From: Sporolactobacillus sp. Y61
GTDB taxonomy: Bacteria > Bacillota > Bacilli > Bacillales > Sporolactobacillaceae
Reading direction: 5' to 3'
DNA: 64,000 nucleotides
NCBI RefSeq assembly: GCF_040529185.1
Contig: NZ_CP159510.1
Coordinates: 496,001 to 560,000, forward strand
In this document: piece after piece, positions 24,972-33,028 of the stretch
Numbering within the stretch: position 1 is the first letter of the stretch
Layout: each line of letters opens with the position of its first letter
Translations under genes and position numbers: made by a program
Notes under the pieces: generated by a model
What the model was told of the DNA's origin: nothing
Databases searched by the model: none
What the model saw: only the letters and a program-made list of their open reading frames with translations

Positions 24972-25995
24972 TGTACCGTTAATCGGGCGTGCAAGATCTG
25001 ACCGGGAGGCGCTCCTGTCGTCAATTTTCCTGCTTCAATCAGTTTTCTAATGCGCCAGAATATAAATACATCGCTGACCCACTGCTTCTCCTGCAACTCG
25101 CCAATGGCTTCACCAATCAGACGCATGCAGAGAAAGCCGTTTCGGTGTTCCGGCTGTCTGGAAAGCCGGCGTGCCAGTCGCAGGATCTCCGCATCAAAAT
25201 AGTCCGGTGCGGCGGGCTGCACCCGCCCGTCCACCCAGATCCTCAGTTCGGAGGGTGCGCGGGACAGACGCAGCCATTCGTTTTCCAGCCGGTTCCGCTC
25301 ATTAACGGTCAGTGGCGGATCTTGTACCTTTTTTTATACAGCATCGCCAGGGTTTCCGGAGCCAGCTGGCCGCTGTACGCGGTGATTGTTCCTTCACCGA
25401 ACATCTCAAGCCTCTTTTTTTCAAAGTCAGAAGGATTGATGGCTTGAATCGGATTTGTCCGGCTGCACAGCAGACAGACAACGAGACAAAGTCCGCACTG
25501 CTCCCAGGCATTGTCCGATGCCCAAATGGTGACCGGCACCTGTTCAGGAATGGCTCTGATCGCATTCAGCTGATCGATCAGTGCTGCGTTACTGTCCTCA
25601 TCAAAAAAATAGCCGTTAAAATTTTCCTTCATCCATGTCGTCCGCCGGTGCAAACCGTGCGCGTCGTTCAATCGGATTAACGGTCCGACTGAGAGGTCTG
25701 TGGATACGGTAACCACTTGCCTGCGCCAGGCCTTCATACTGCTCAGCCCGAATTTCAGACTCCCGGCCGCCGAATCGCCGAAGACAATATGCCAGTGATT
25801 CAAAGCAGCCTCCGTCAGCGGCTGTTCCGGCTGCAGACAGATCAGATCTTCATACATTCGGCGCATCCGTCTGGCCAGCCGCTGCTCATCCGGAACCTGT
25901 TCGGCAACTGCCGCCTCCTGAAACAGGTGCAGCAGCATCCACTTGCTCTCACGTTCATTCAGCCGGCTAATTGCTTCTGCCAGTTTCTCATACAC
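24962..25995 (-). pseudogene. DUF1835/DUF3658 protein, frame broken
   Basis: Residues 1-228 (25995-25309) form the DUF1835 part, with HIVFGDSAAGSLKFGL and a TIR-like central sheet. The frame then ends soon after a run of seven A on the minus strand (plus T run 25329-25335). With one more A it continues as VQDPPLTVNERNRLENEWLRLS and then ILRLARRLSRQPEHRN, the DUF3658 C-terminal domain, to the stop at 24962. Intact, it would be about 344 residues, normal for this family of unknown function. The 3' frame also reads MRLIGEAIGELQEKQW, typical of DUF3658. The lesion is a single missing base and may be a sequencing error. Confidence 0.78.
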
Positions 25996-26049
25996 GAAAA
26001 AATTGCCTCCCTTTGGTAAAAAAATATGACGCGGCCAGGATCCGCTGAT

Positions 26050-26967
26050 TTATGAATAACTTTCTTCAATCTCACGCAGACGCGTGTAAAGAAAATCGTT
26101 TACCGGTGTCGGGATCCCATGCCTCCTGCCGAGTCTGCGAATCGTTCCCGCAAACAGATCAACTTCGGTCGGGCGATGCTGCAGCGTATCCTGACGCATA
26201 GACGGCATCCCCTCCGGATTCAGCGTATCATTAATTTTCAGCCAACCATCAATTTCCTCCTCACGCAATGGCACCCCTTCTGCCTGAGCTACGCGGATCA
26301 CTTCTTTCATGGCCGCAATCACCGTCTCGCGGGGTCTGCCCGGAACCTGAATGCCGCCATAATTGGTTTTGAAAACTGCGGTTGACTGGTTCACTCCCGT
26401 ATTCACCATCAGCTTGCTCCACATTTTGTGCAGGATATGCTTCGGAATTTCACAGGGAATTTCCGCTTTCTCAAACAGGCGCTGAAGTGCAGCCGTCTTT
26501 TCCGTACGCGTATCGTCCTTCTCACCGAAACTGACAAAACCGATTTTTGTCCAGGTCAGTTTATTACCGATTTTCGATGCATCCATGCCGGCAACAATAC
26601 AGTAGAGCAGCCGGTTAAAACCAAATGCTTCACCGATCATCTGCTCACTGCTGATTCCGTTCAAAAATGAGATCAGGATCGTACGCGGCCCGACCTGATT
26701 TCTTGCAGACTCGATAGCCTGCTTTAACCCGGTATATTTGACCGTGAAAATCAGCAGATCAGCCGGTTCCACCTGCTCGCCTGCATCCACATAGTGAAAA
26801 TCACAGGCCTCGCCGTTGCAGTACACACCCTCCCTTTTGTAGCGTTCAATGCGGCGGGTATCGGCAACAATCCGTACAGCATCTCTTCCCAGGTGGTCCA
26901 CGAAACGCTTCCCATACATTATCCCGAGTGCCCCCAGCCCGATGATGGCAACTGTCTTGATCTCCAT
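26050..26967 (-). CDS. 2-dehydropantoate 2-reductase family protein (PanE-like)
   Basis: This 305-residue NADPH-dependent ketoacid reductase has a Rossmann domain (AIIGLGALGIMYGKRF, about 8-23) and the C-terminal ApbA/PanE helical domain (HKMWSKLMVNTGVNQSTAVF, about 181-200) with the catalytic Lys and conserved Asn. PanE makes pantoate for coenzyme A. Several paralogues with other 2-ketoacid substrates occur in lactic bacteria, so the exact role is open. It is a lone gene, divergent from the MBL/TetR operon. Confidence 0.82.
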   Translation of the reverse strand: MEIKTVAIIGLGALGIMYGKRFVDHLGRDAVRIVADTRRIERYKREGVYCNGEACDFHYVDAGEQVEPADLLIFTVKYTGLKQAIESARNQVGPRTILISFLNGISSEQMIGEAFGFNRLLYCIVAGMDASKIGNKLTWTKIGFVSFGEKDDTRTEKTAALQRLFEKAEIPCEIPKHILHKMWSKLMVNTGVNQSTAVFKTNYGGIQVPGRPRETVIAAMKEVIRVAQAEGVPLREEEIDGWLKINDTLNPEGMPSMRQDTLQHRPTEVDLFAGTIRRLGRRHGIPTPVNDFLYTRLREIEESYS

Positions 26968-27106
26968 ACGCTTCCCTCAATTCGTTTCAATTTTCTGTAA
27001 GATGAACTTTTCTTTAGTATAACGGTTCTCTTTCCCTTCTGGAAGACGTACGGTTCCGAAACCGGGAACAGCGGGGCCTCACTTTGTATCTTTTTTTTCA
27101 AAACGT

Positions 27107-27150
27107 GTGACAAAACTAATATCATTAGCTATAATACTAATAGTATTAGT
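27107..27150 (+). promoter_or_regulatory. Promoter with two TetR-type operators
   Basis: -35 GTGACA (27107-27112), a 17-base spacer and a perfect -10 TATAAT (27130-27135) precede the MBL gene. The spacer holds CTAATATCATTAG (27117-27129). Just after the -10 is a perfect 15-base palindrome, ACTAATAGTATTAGT (27136-27150). Both carry the half-site CTAAT and suit autorepression by the downstream TetR protein. Confidence 0.8.
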
Positions 27151-27165
27151 TTAGGGGGTTCATAC

Positions 27166-27888
27166 ATGCGCCTGTTAACATTTGATCTCTTTCACCAGCT
27201 CACCTTTTTCCCATCCTGGTTTCCCGTGAACAGTTATCTGGTTGAAGATGAAGAAGCACTGACTTTGATTGACTGCGCCCTTCCTTTTAGTTCCCGGGGT
27301 ATCGTTCAGGCTGCAGAGCAACTCGGTAAACCCATTACACGCATTGTCCTGACCCATCCGCACAGTGATCACGTCGGTGCACTTGATGTCGTAAAACAGA
27401 AATTCAGGGATGCTGCCGTGATTGTATCCAGACGCGACGCCCGGCTCCTGGCGGGCAAAACAGATCTGGATCCGGATGAACCGCAGATGCCGATTCGCGG
27501 CGGGATCCCAAAGGGTGTGAAGACGATACCGGATCAACTCGTACAGGACGGGGATACGATCGGATCTCTGCAGGTCGTTTCATGTCCCGGTCATACTCCC
27601 GGTCACATGGCTCTTTTCGATAAACGAAGCGGCGCTCTGTTTGCCGGTGATGCTTTTCAAACCCGTGCAGGTATCGCGGTAAGCGGCCAGATCCGACCGC
27701 TTTTTCCTTTTCCGGCACTTGCTACCTGGAACAAAAAAGCCGCCTGCGTCAGTGCCAGAAAACTGAGTCAGTTAAAGCCGCGGTATTTAGCTGTCGGCCA
27801 CGGGAATGTCCTTGAATATCCTGAACAGGCAATGGCCCGTGCCCTGACTCAGGCAGAACAGAAGCTGGGGATGATGGACCATGCATAA
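27166..27888 (+). CDS. MBL-fold metallo-hydrolase
   Basis: This 240-residue metallo-beta-lactamase fold hydrolase has the metal site HPHSDHVGALD (about 65-75), GHTPGHM for the third His (about 144-150), and FAGDAF with the bridging Asp (about 163-168). VGHGN supplies the last His. The family includes glyoxalase II-like and lactonase enzymes, and the substrate here is unknown. The ATG follows AGGGGGTT. Its stop overlaps the TetR gene start by eight bases, so the regulator is translated with it and likely represses both. Confidence 0.85.
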   Translation: MRLLTFDLFHQLTFFPSWFPVNSYLVEDEEALTLIDCALPFSSRGIVQAAEQLGKPITRIVLTHPHSDHVGALDVVKQKFRDAAVIVSRRDARLLAGKTDLDPDEPQMPIRGGIPKGVKTIPDQLVQDGDTIGSLQVVSCPGHTPGHMALFDKRSGALFAGDAFQTRAGIAVSGQIRPLFPFPALATWNKKAACVSARKLSQLKPRYLAVGHGNVLEYPEQAMARALTQAEQKLGMMDHA

Positions 27889-28474
27889 AGGATTAACCCT
27901 GCAGCAAATCATTGAGCAGGCAGCAAGGCAGGTTGAGGAAGATGGGCTGCACAACCTGACACTCACGGCTCTCGCTGACCAGCTCCATATTAAGACCCCG
28001 TCTCTTTACAATCATATAAAAAACATGAGCGATCTGAAGAACCGGCTGGCAAGCTTCAGTCTCGCTCAATTTTCCGAGGCTCTGATCCGGTCTGCAATGG
28101 GCAAAGCACGGGACGACGCACTCTTTGCGATCTCAGATGCTTATCTCACTTTTATTAAAACCCATCCGAATCTTTATTGGGCAATCATTGAGGCCCCTGA
28201 CCCATCTGATGCCGATTTTAAAAAACATTCAGACCGTCTGCTGGCCTTTTTGTTTCACATTCTGGAAGGTTACGCTTTGAGTGAGGAAGATCGTGTTCAT
28301 GCGGTTCGGGGACTGCGCAGCATCATTCATGGATTCACCAGCCTGCAGCTTCACCATGGATTCAATATGCATTATGATCAGGAAAAATCATTAAAGTGGA
28401 TTCTGTCTGCCTTTCTCCGCGGATTGAAAGAAAAGAATGAATCATGTGACGGAGCCGGTCAATCGGCCGAATAG
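27881..28474 (+). CDS. TetR-family regulator with WHG-type C-terminal domain
   Basis: This 197-residue repressor has an N-terminal helix-turn-helix (LTLTALADQLHIKTPSLYNHIKN, about 26-48). The C-terminal ligand domain (YLTFIKTHPNLYWAIIEAP, and VRGLRSIIHGFTSLQ) resembles the TetR_C WHG family. It is coupled to the MBL hydrolase by overlap. The two operators at the operon promoter are probably its targets. The inducing ligand is not known and may be the hydrolase substrate. Confidence 0.87.
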   Translation: MHKGLTLQQIIEQAARQVEEDGLHNLTLTALADQLHIKTPSLYNHIKNMSDLKNRLASFSLAQFSEALIRSAMGKARDDALFAISDAYLTFIKTHPNLYWAIIEAPDPSDADFKKHSDRLLAFLFHILEGYALSEEDRVHAVRGLRSIIHGFTSLQLHHGFNMHYDQEKSLKWILSAFLRGLKEKNESCDGAGQSAE

Positions 28475-28642
28475 TGAACATTGAAAACTTAATCGCCGGC
28501 AGCAAAACATCATCTATCATCCAGATCATGCGCTTTGGCGTTTGCAGCATTTGTTTCACAATAACGTCTGCGCGGGCATATGAAACCAATCTACCCGCTG
28601 TCAGGCGAATAACCGCTTTTTTAGAAACCGGATGATGCCTTC

Positions 28643-29386
28643 TCAGTTCCGTATATGTGACGCATCAGTGGACAGATGCTGGTGTTTCAGGGAAGGGAAA
28701 ATTGTTCTGTCAAAAAGGCCAACCAGTGCGCCCTGAAACAGCAGGGCGAAAACGGTACCGATATTGATGGCGTAAATCTTTCCGGTTATGGCCCAGCTGA
28801 GGAGAATGATAAGTACCGGCGGCATAAACGTCACAAGCTGGGCTATAGCGGCGCTGCCTTTAAAGTACTTAAATCGAATAATCTGCATCAGATCATCACA
28901 GGGATGCAGCACCAGATTAACCCGCTGGTAAATGGAGATGCCTGCTGCGATGAGGCAGATCCCTGCCAGATCCAGGACAATGCGAAGCAGCAGGGGCAGG
29001 TGCATGATCCCCAGATTCACTAGAACATAGCTGAATGCATCCACCAGGAAACTGAACGGAAACATGAAAATGATGTTGCCAATGATCCGGTGCCAGTCTA
29101 TTTTTCCAACGATCAGGGTATTGATAACGACGACGGCGGCACCGGTTAAAAAGAGGATGATATCCAGGTGAATGCCTGTCCACTGGGTGATGTTGACCGA
29201 GGAAGCTGTCCATAAAGCACTTCCAAGATTCAGGGCGACCGTCAGGGCATTTCCAAGGGCATTAAAAAAGATGGAAATGGAAAAGTAGGTCAGACTTTGA
29301 TTCATTTTCAGTGGACCGGGTTGACTCTGATGCGTTTGCAACACAATACCTTCTTTAAACAGTTTTTCGTTAAATTCACAGGTCAC
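28643..29386 (-). CDS. YczE/YitT-like integral membrane protein
   Basis: This protein of up to 247 residues has about five to six hydrophobic helices and resembles the YczE family of Bacillus membrane proteins of unknown function. Conserved-looking stretches are GNALTVALNLGSALWTASSV and VLHPCDDLMQIIRFKYF. The GTG at 29386 is the longest start; a start at the later ATG (giving MNQSLTYF) is possible because the first 27 residues look atypical. Structured repeat copy 2 lies 23-93 bases upstream of it and could sit in its leader. Confidence 0.65.
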   Translation of the reverse strand: MTCEFNEKLFKEGIVLQTHQSQPGPLKMNQSLTYFSISIFFNALGNALTVALNLGSALWTASSVNITQWTGIHLDIILFLTGAAVVVINTLIVGKIDWHRIIGNIIFMFPFSFLVDAFSYVLVNLGIMHLPLLLRIVLDLAGICLIAAGISIYQRVNLVLHPCDDLMQIIRFKYFKGSAAIAQLVTFMPPVLIILLSWAITGKIYAINIGTVFALLFQGALVGLFDRTIFPSLKHQHLSTDASHIRN

Positions 29387-29408
29387 TCTATACCTTTACC
29401 CACTTGAA

Positions 29409-29479
29409 CGGGCAGTAAGACTCCCACCTCAAAGTCATGAGGGTAAACGAACTGACCCCGGGTGGGGGACTACTGCCCG
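29409..29479. repeat. Structured intergenic repeat, copy 2
   Basis: The outer stem CGGGCAGTA (29409-29417) and TACTGCCCG (29471-29479) is perfect. Inner arms CTCCCACC and GGTGGGGGA can also pair. The core ATGAGGGTAAACGAACT (29437-29453) matches copy 1 (21714-21730) at 16 of 17 bases. It lies upstream of the YczE-like gene. Confidence 0.65.
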
Positions 29480-29539
29480 CAGCCGCTCGATGGGTTCAAC
29501 GAACAATCAGTGATGATGACGCAGACTAAAAAAGAGGAG

Positions 29540-29576
29540 GTCCTGTCGGAACGCCTGCACGGGCACGTCCTGTGCG
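29540..29576 (-). repeat. 37-base repeat, copy 1
   Basis: Read on the minus strand this matches 53298-53334 at 36 of 37 bases (core GCACAGGACGTGCCCGTGC). It lies 31 bases after the nagZ stop, in the same orientation relative to its gene as the other copy. Confidence 0.75.
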
Positions 29577-29607
29577 CCTGAGAACCCCCACTGATTGACG
29601 TTTCACT

Positions 29608-31311
29608 TTAATGCTTGAGGTTTCGATTAAAATCGCGAATTTCCCGGTTCAGTTCATCAAGCGGTACGTTCCCTGTCATTTCGTCAGTCAGCTGATACTT
29701 TTTCTTTAATTTAATGATCCGTGTAACGCTGGCGTTGAGTCGTTCTTCAGAAATTTCTCCATTCTGCACAGCTGCTTTTATCGCAGATATCGCTTCTCTC
29801 GCCTGTGTATAATCATGACCGACAAGAACAAGATCGGCTCCTGCTTTCACAGACTGGACCGCCGCCGGCCCGAGTGAATACTGATTCGTTATGGCTTTCA
29901 TTGTCATATCATCAGTCACAATCACGCCATTAAAGTGAAGCTGATTTCTGAGAAGATCTGTCATCACCCGATCGGACATAGAAGCAGGATAGGTTTTATC
30001 CAGTTTCGGAAGCAGGATGTGTGCCACCATGACGACGTCCGCCCCATCTTTTATCGCCTGTTCAAAAGGAATCAGTTCCAGCTGTTTCAGTTCGGACATA
30101 TTTTTATTTACGACAGGCAGGGCAAGGTGTGAATCAACAGAGGTATCCCCATGACCCGGGAAATGCTTGATCACCGGAATCACTTTCTGATCCATCAGAC
30201 CTTTCACCGCCTGAGTACCGAATGCCGCAGCCGTCTGCGGGTCACTACTGAACGAGCGATCTCCAATGACTGGATTGTCAGGATTGCTGTTGACATCGAC
30301 AACCGGGGCAAAATCAAGATTGAATCCAAAAGATTTATCCGCCAGTCCAATGATGGAGGCATTCTGCCGGGCAAGCTGCGGCTGTCCGGTTGCCCCGATT
30401 CTCAGAGCCGCTAATGTATTTTCCAGACCGGGCAGTCTCTCCACCCGACCGCCTTCCTGATCCAGACTGAGCAGCAAAGGAAGACGATTCCCCTCATTTT
30501 CCTTTTTGATCTGATTTAATAGTTTGACGCTCTGGTCCGGATTGACCAGGTTGGGCGCGTAAAAAATGAATCCGCCAATTTTATTTTGCCTGATCAGGCC
30601 ACGGGTCTTGGCGTCGAGTGAAGTTCCCGAAACGCCGGCGATAATCATCTGTCCGATTTTCTCATCCAGACTCATTTTTGAAAGGATCGCTTCAGGACGC
30701 TCCGGATCAATGAGACGGTTCGGATCCGTATATACGGAAAGATAGTCGATATGCGGGTCAGACTGCCTGTCCGTCGGGCGCGGTGCCACCCACTTCAAAT
30801 CAACACGCCCCTGAAGATGGTAGATCAGAATGACCTGATCGGCTCCCTCATGCTTAAAAAATTTCACCTCATCCGGATGACCCTTGCTTTTTTTTATCTG
30901 ACTGATTCGCAGCGAACGAACCTGTGGATCATACGACCGGATATCATAAACACTCTGATTCTGATGCACGATCACACCGTTTCGGTCCGGATAGTCCTCA
31001 TATTGTCCATGATCTGTTTTCGTTGATGAATCCGGACTGCCCCAGGCCCCTCTGACGTCCTCGATGCCTGTTTTCCCTGCCGTAAAAGGGATATGGAGCG
31101 TCTGTCCTTTATCCGCCAGAGTAAAAATCCGGTCAATCAGTTGATCTGAACCTTGTTTCTTACTACTGGACGCTTTACCTGGTGAAGCCGCTGCGTTATG
31201 CTGCGTTTCTTTCGACGGGTTTCCGTTAATCAGGAAAAACAGGGACAGGCCTAAAAGAAACAGTGCCAGGAACACACCGGAAATGATCTTCATTAATCTG
31301 TGATTCAACAA
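29608..31311 (-). CDS. nagZ: Beta-N-acetylhexosaminidase, GH3 (NagZ type), membrane-anchored
   Basis: This roughly 567-residue exported glycosidase removes GlcNAc from muropeptides during wall recycling. The TTG at 31311 has AGAGGGG 6 bases ahead and gives a short basic start followed by an uncleaved-looking anchor (ISGVFLALFLLGLSLFFLI). The frame itself opens at 31398. About 190 residues of extracytoplasmic domain precede the GH3 barrel. The barrel has LLSLDQEGGRVERLPG and the NagZ loop KHFPGHGDTSVDSHLALP with its catalytic Asp-His pair, then the nucleophile region VIVTDDMTM. It stands alone, divergent from the aromatic operon. Confidence 0.85.
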   Translation of the reverse strand: MLNHRLMKIISGVFLALFLLGLSLFFLINGNPSKETQHNAAASPGKASSSKKQGSDQLIDRIFTLADKGQTLHIPFTAGKTGIEDVRGAWGSPDSSTKTDHGQYEDYPDRNGVIVHQNQSVYDIRSYDPQVRSLRISQIKKSKGHPDEVKFFKHEGADQVILIYHLQGRVDLKWVAPRPTDRQSDPHIDYLSVYTDPNRLIDPERPEAILSKMSLDEKIGQMIIAGVSGTSLDAKTRGLIRQNKIGGFIFYAPNLVNPDQSVKLLNQIKKENEGNRLPLLLSLDQEGGRVERLPGLENTLAALRIGATGQPQLARQNASIIGLADKSFGFNLDFAPVVDVNSNPDNPVIGDRSFSSDPQTAAAFGTQAVKGLMDQKVIPVIKHFPGHGDTSVDSHLALPVVNKNMSELKQLELIPFEQAIKDGADVVMVAHILLPKLDKTYPASMSDRVMTDLLRNQLHFNGVIVTDDMTMKAITNQYSLGPAAVQSVKAGADLVLVGHDYTQAREAISAIKAAVQNGEISEERLNASVTRIIKLKKKYQLTDEMTGNVPLDELNREIRDFNRNLKH

Positions 31312-31448
31312 TACTAACCCCTCTGTTTCAGGCAACATGACACCAGATCTTGAGCTCATGATGCATTTTTTTCTATCTGTCTGGTCAGGTCCGGTCAATA
31401 GTTACAGACTTTAGTATACCTTTTAGAGTATAAAATTTAAATAAGAGA

Positions 31449-31477
31449 TTGACAAATGCCGTCTGAAGTGATTAAAT
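31449..31477 (+). promoter_or_regulatory. Promoter of the aromatic operon
   Basis: A perfect -35 TTGACA (31449-31454), a 17-base spacer and -10 TTAAAT (31472-31477) place the transcript start near 31484, about 20 bases before the leader peptide. Confidence 0.88.
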
Positions 31478-31503
31478 GAAATCTAATCCAATCGAAGGGA
31501 TCC

Positions 31504-31569
31504 ATGATGATGACGAAACGGTGGTTTAAGGGCCAGATCGGCTATTATAGCTTCTATTACTTTAGATAG
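31504..31569 (+). CDS. Tyr/Phe-rich leader peptide of the aromatic operon
   Basis: This 21-codon frame starts at the first of three ATG codons after GAAGGGA (31494-31500) and stops with TAG at 31567-31569. It begins MMMTKRWF and ends GYYSFYYFR. Eight of 21 residues are aromatic (Trp7, Phe8, Tyr14, Tyr15, Phe17, Tyr18, Tyr19, Phe20). The codons of residues 10-18 overlap RNA segments that pair downstream. This is the layout of an attenuation leader whose translation senses charged tRNA-Tyr and tRNA-Phe. The enterobacterial pheA leader is a known analogue. The peptide itself probably has no function. Confidence 0.9.
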   Translation: MMMTKRWFKGQIGYYSFYYFR

Positions 31570-31673
31570 CGTTCGTGTCCACTTCGGATACGGACGGGTA
31601 AAAACGTTTGTATCTGAAGCTGGAAGCTATAATGGTGAACCAGCAGGATACGTAAAATCCGATCTGACTGGCC
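31531..31673 (+). promoter_or_regulatory. Switching RNA segments of the aromatic attenuator
   Basis: Inside the leader frame, 31531-31541 (GGCCAGATCGG) can pair with 31659-31673 (CCGATCTGACTGGCC, a four-base bulge). The adjacent 31542-31556 can pair with 31621-31635, including eleven perfect pairs. Alternatively 31661-31674 can pair over fourteen bases with 31720-31733, the 5' arm of the terminator. A ribosome stalled at codons 14-20 would cover the first segment, freeing 31659-31673 to act as antiterminator. A ribosome at the stop codon, or no ribosome, allows the long pairing and termination. The pairings are seen; the mechanism is inferred. Confidence 0.88.
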
Positions 31674-31720
31674 GCCATCATCATCTGTAATCTCTCTTTC
31701 TTTCGTGAATCGCAATCACC

Positions 31721-31762
31721 GGCCAGTCGGATCTGTTGATCTGACTGGCTATTTTATTTTTC
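31721..31762 (+). terminator. Attenuator terminator of the aromatic operon
   Basis: GCCAGTCGGATC (31722-31733) and GATCTGACTGGC (31738-31749) form twelve pairs with a TGTT loop, followed by TATTTTATTTTTC. The 3' arm repeats 31661-31672 exactly, the signature of competing terminator and antiterminator. Confidence 0.93.
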
Positions 31763-31781
31763 AGAAGGAGTGCAGCCGCAC

Positions 31782-32993
31782 GTGTCACGATCTAATAAAA
31801 TCAGGCTCAGTTTCACGCTCTACCTTAATTACTTTGTTCATGGAATCGGGCTGCTCATTCTCACACAGAATATGAAAGCCCTGAGCGGCGAATGGGGCAC
31901 ACCGCTCGCCACCGTGTCGTATGTCATTTCCGGAGTCGGTATCGGTCGGCTTCTGGCCTATTATCTTCTCGGCAGTCTGTCAGACCGTTATGGAAGAAAA
32001 AATTTTGTATACTTTGGCATGCTGAGCTACTTTATCTTCTTCATCGGTATGATCGTCACGACGGATTTCAGGGTAGCCTACCTGCTAGCCATTCTTGCCG
32101 GTGTCGCCAATTCCGCTCTTGATTCAGGTACCTACCCGACATTTCTGGAAATGGACAACCGGAATGGCGCAGCAAATATTCTGATTAAGGCAGCCATGTC
32201 TGTCGGAGAATTTGTTCTTCCTATATTTATCGGACTGAATGAAAACCTGGGCGGCTGGTACGGACTGAGTTTTATCTTTGCAGGTACTATTCTGGTGATC
32301 AATTTTCTTCTGATCATGCGGACGCCTTTTCCCAGACAGTCAAGACCGGATAAATCAGCCAATCATCACCTGATTGCCGGGCAGAATCTGTCCGGATGTA
32401 AAATTGGATTAATGATTATCCTTTCTATTTATGGATACACCTCTATGGCCGCCATGATCCTGTTCACTCAGTGGATTACGATTTATGGAACAGACATCCT
32501 GCATATGAGCAACATGAGCGCCCATTTTATGCTCTCCCTGTACAGCGTGGGTTCAATCACCGGGGTTCTGCTGATTTTCACTATAATGAAGAAGAGGCTG
32601 ATTCAGGATATGAACCTGATCGTCGGATTGAACGGTCTGTCCCTTCTGACCCTGTTCATTGTCTGTTTTTCAACACAGCCGCTGCTGGTCAGCATCGGTT
32701 CGTTTATTTTCGGTGTGACCGCTGCCGGCGGTGTCATGCAGATCGGACTGAATATCTTTATTTCCCTGTTTCCGCAGGCTAAAGGGCGCGTTACCGGGAT
32801 TTATTTTTCCTTTGGCAGTCTCGCCTCGTTCACCGTTCCGATTTTCACCGGCATGCTGTCAAACATCAGTACCGCCGCGGCTCTGCGGGCGGACCTCCTT
32901 ATAGCCCTTGTATCCTTTACGATTTGGATTATCGGACAAAGATTACTTTCAGCTGCCGGCGAAAAGGCAAAAACACAATCGAGTCATGCTTGA
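31782..32993 (+). CDS. MFS transporter, first gene of the aromatic operon
   Basis: This is a roughly 403-residue, twelve-helix major facilitator protein. The loop 2-3 motif GSLSDRYGRKNFVYFG (about 60-75) is clear, and helices 7-12 follow a short central loop. The GTG at 31782 is preferred because AGAAGGAG (31763-31770) overlaps the other GTG at 31770. Being directly behind the Tyr/Phe attenuator and before aroC, it probably imports aromatic amino acids or a shikimate-pathway precursor. The fold alone does not show substrate or direction. It reaches aroC after 35 bases. Confidence 0.8.
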   Translation: MSRSNKIRLSFTLYLNYFVHGIGLLILTQNMKALSGEWGTPLATVSYVISGVGIGRLLAYYLLGSLSDRYGRKNFVYFGMLSYFIFFIGMIVTTDFRVAYLLAILAGVANSALDSGTYPTFLEMDNRNGAANILIKAAMSVGEFVLPIFIGLNENLGGWYGLSFIFAGTILVINFLLIMRTPFPRQSRPDKSANHHLIAGQNLSGCKIGLMIILSIYGYTSMAAMILFTQWITIYGTDILHMSNMSAHFMLSLYSVGSITGVLLIFTIMKKRLIQDMNLIVGLNGLSLLTLFIVCFSTQPLLVSIGSFIFGVTAAGGVMQIGLNIFISLFPQAKGRVTGIYFSFGSLASFTVPIFTGMLSNISTAAALRADLLIALVSFTIWIIGQRLLSAAGEKAKTQSSHA

Positions 32994-33028
32994 TTTCTAC
33001 TTATTAAATTCAGGAAGGGAAGGTTATC

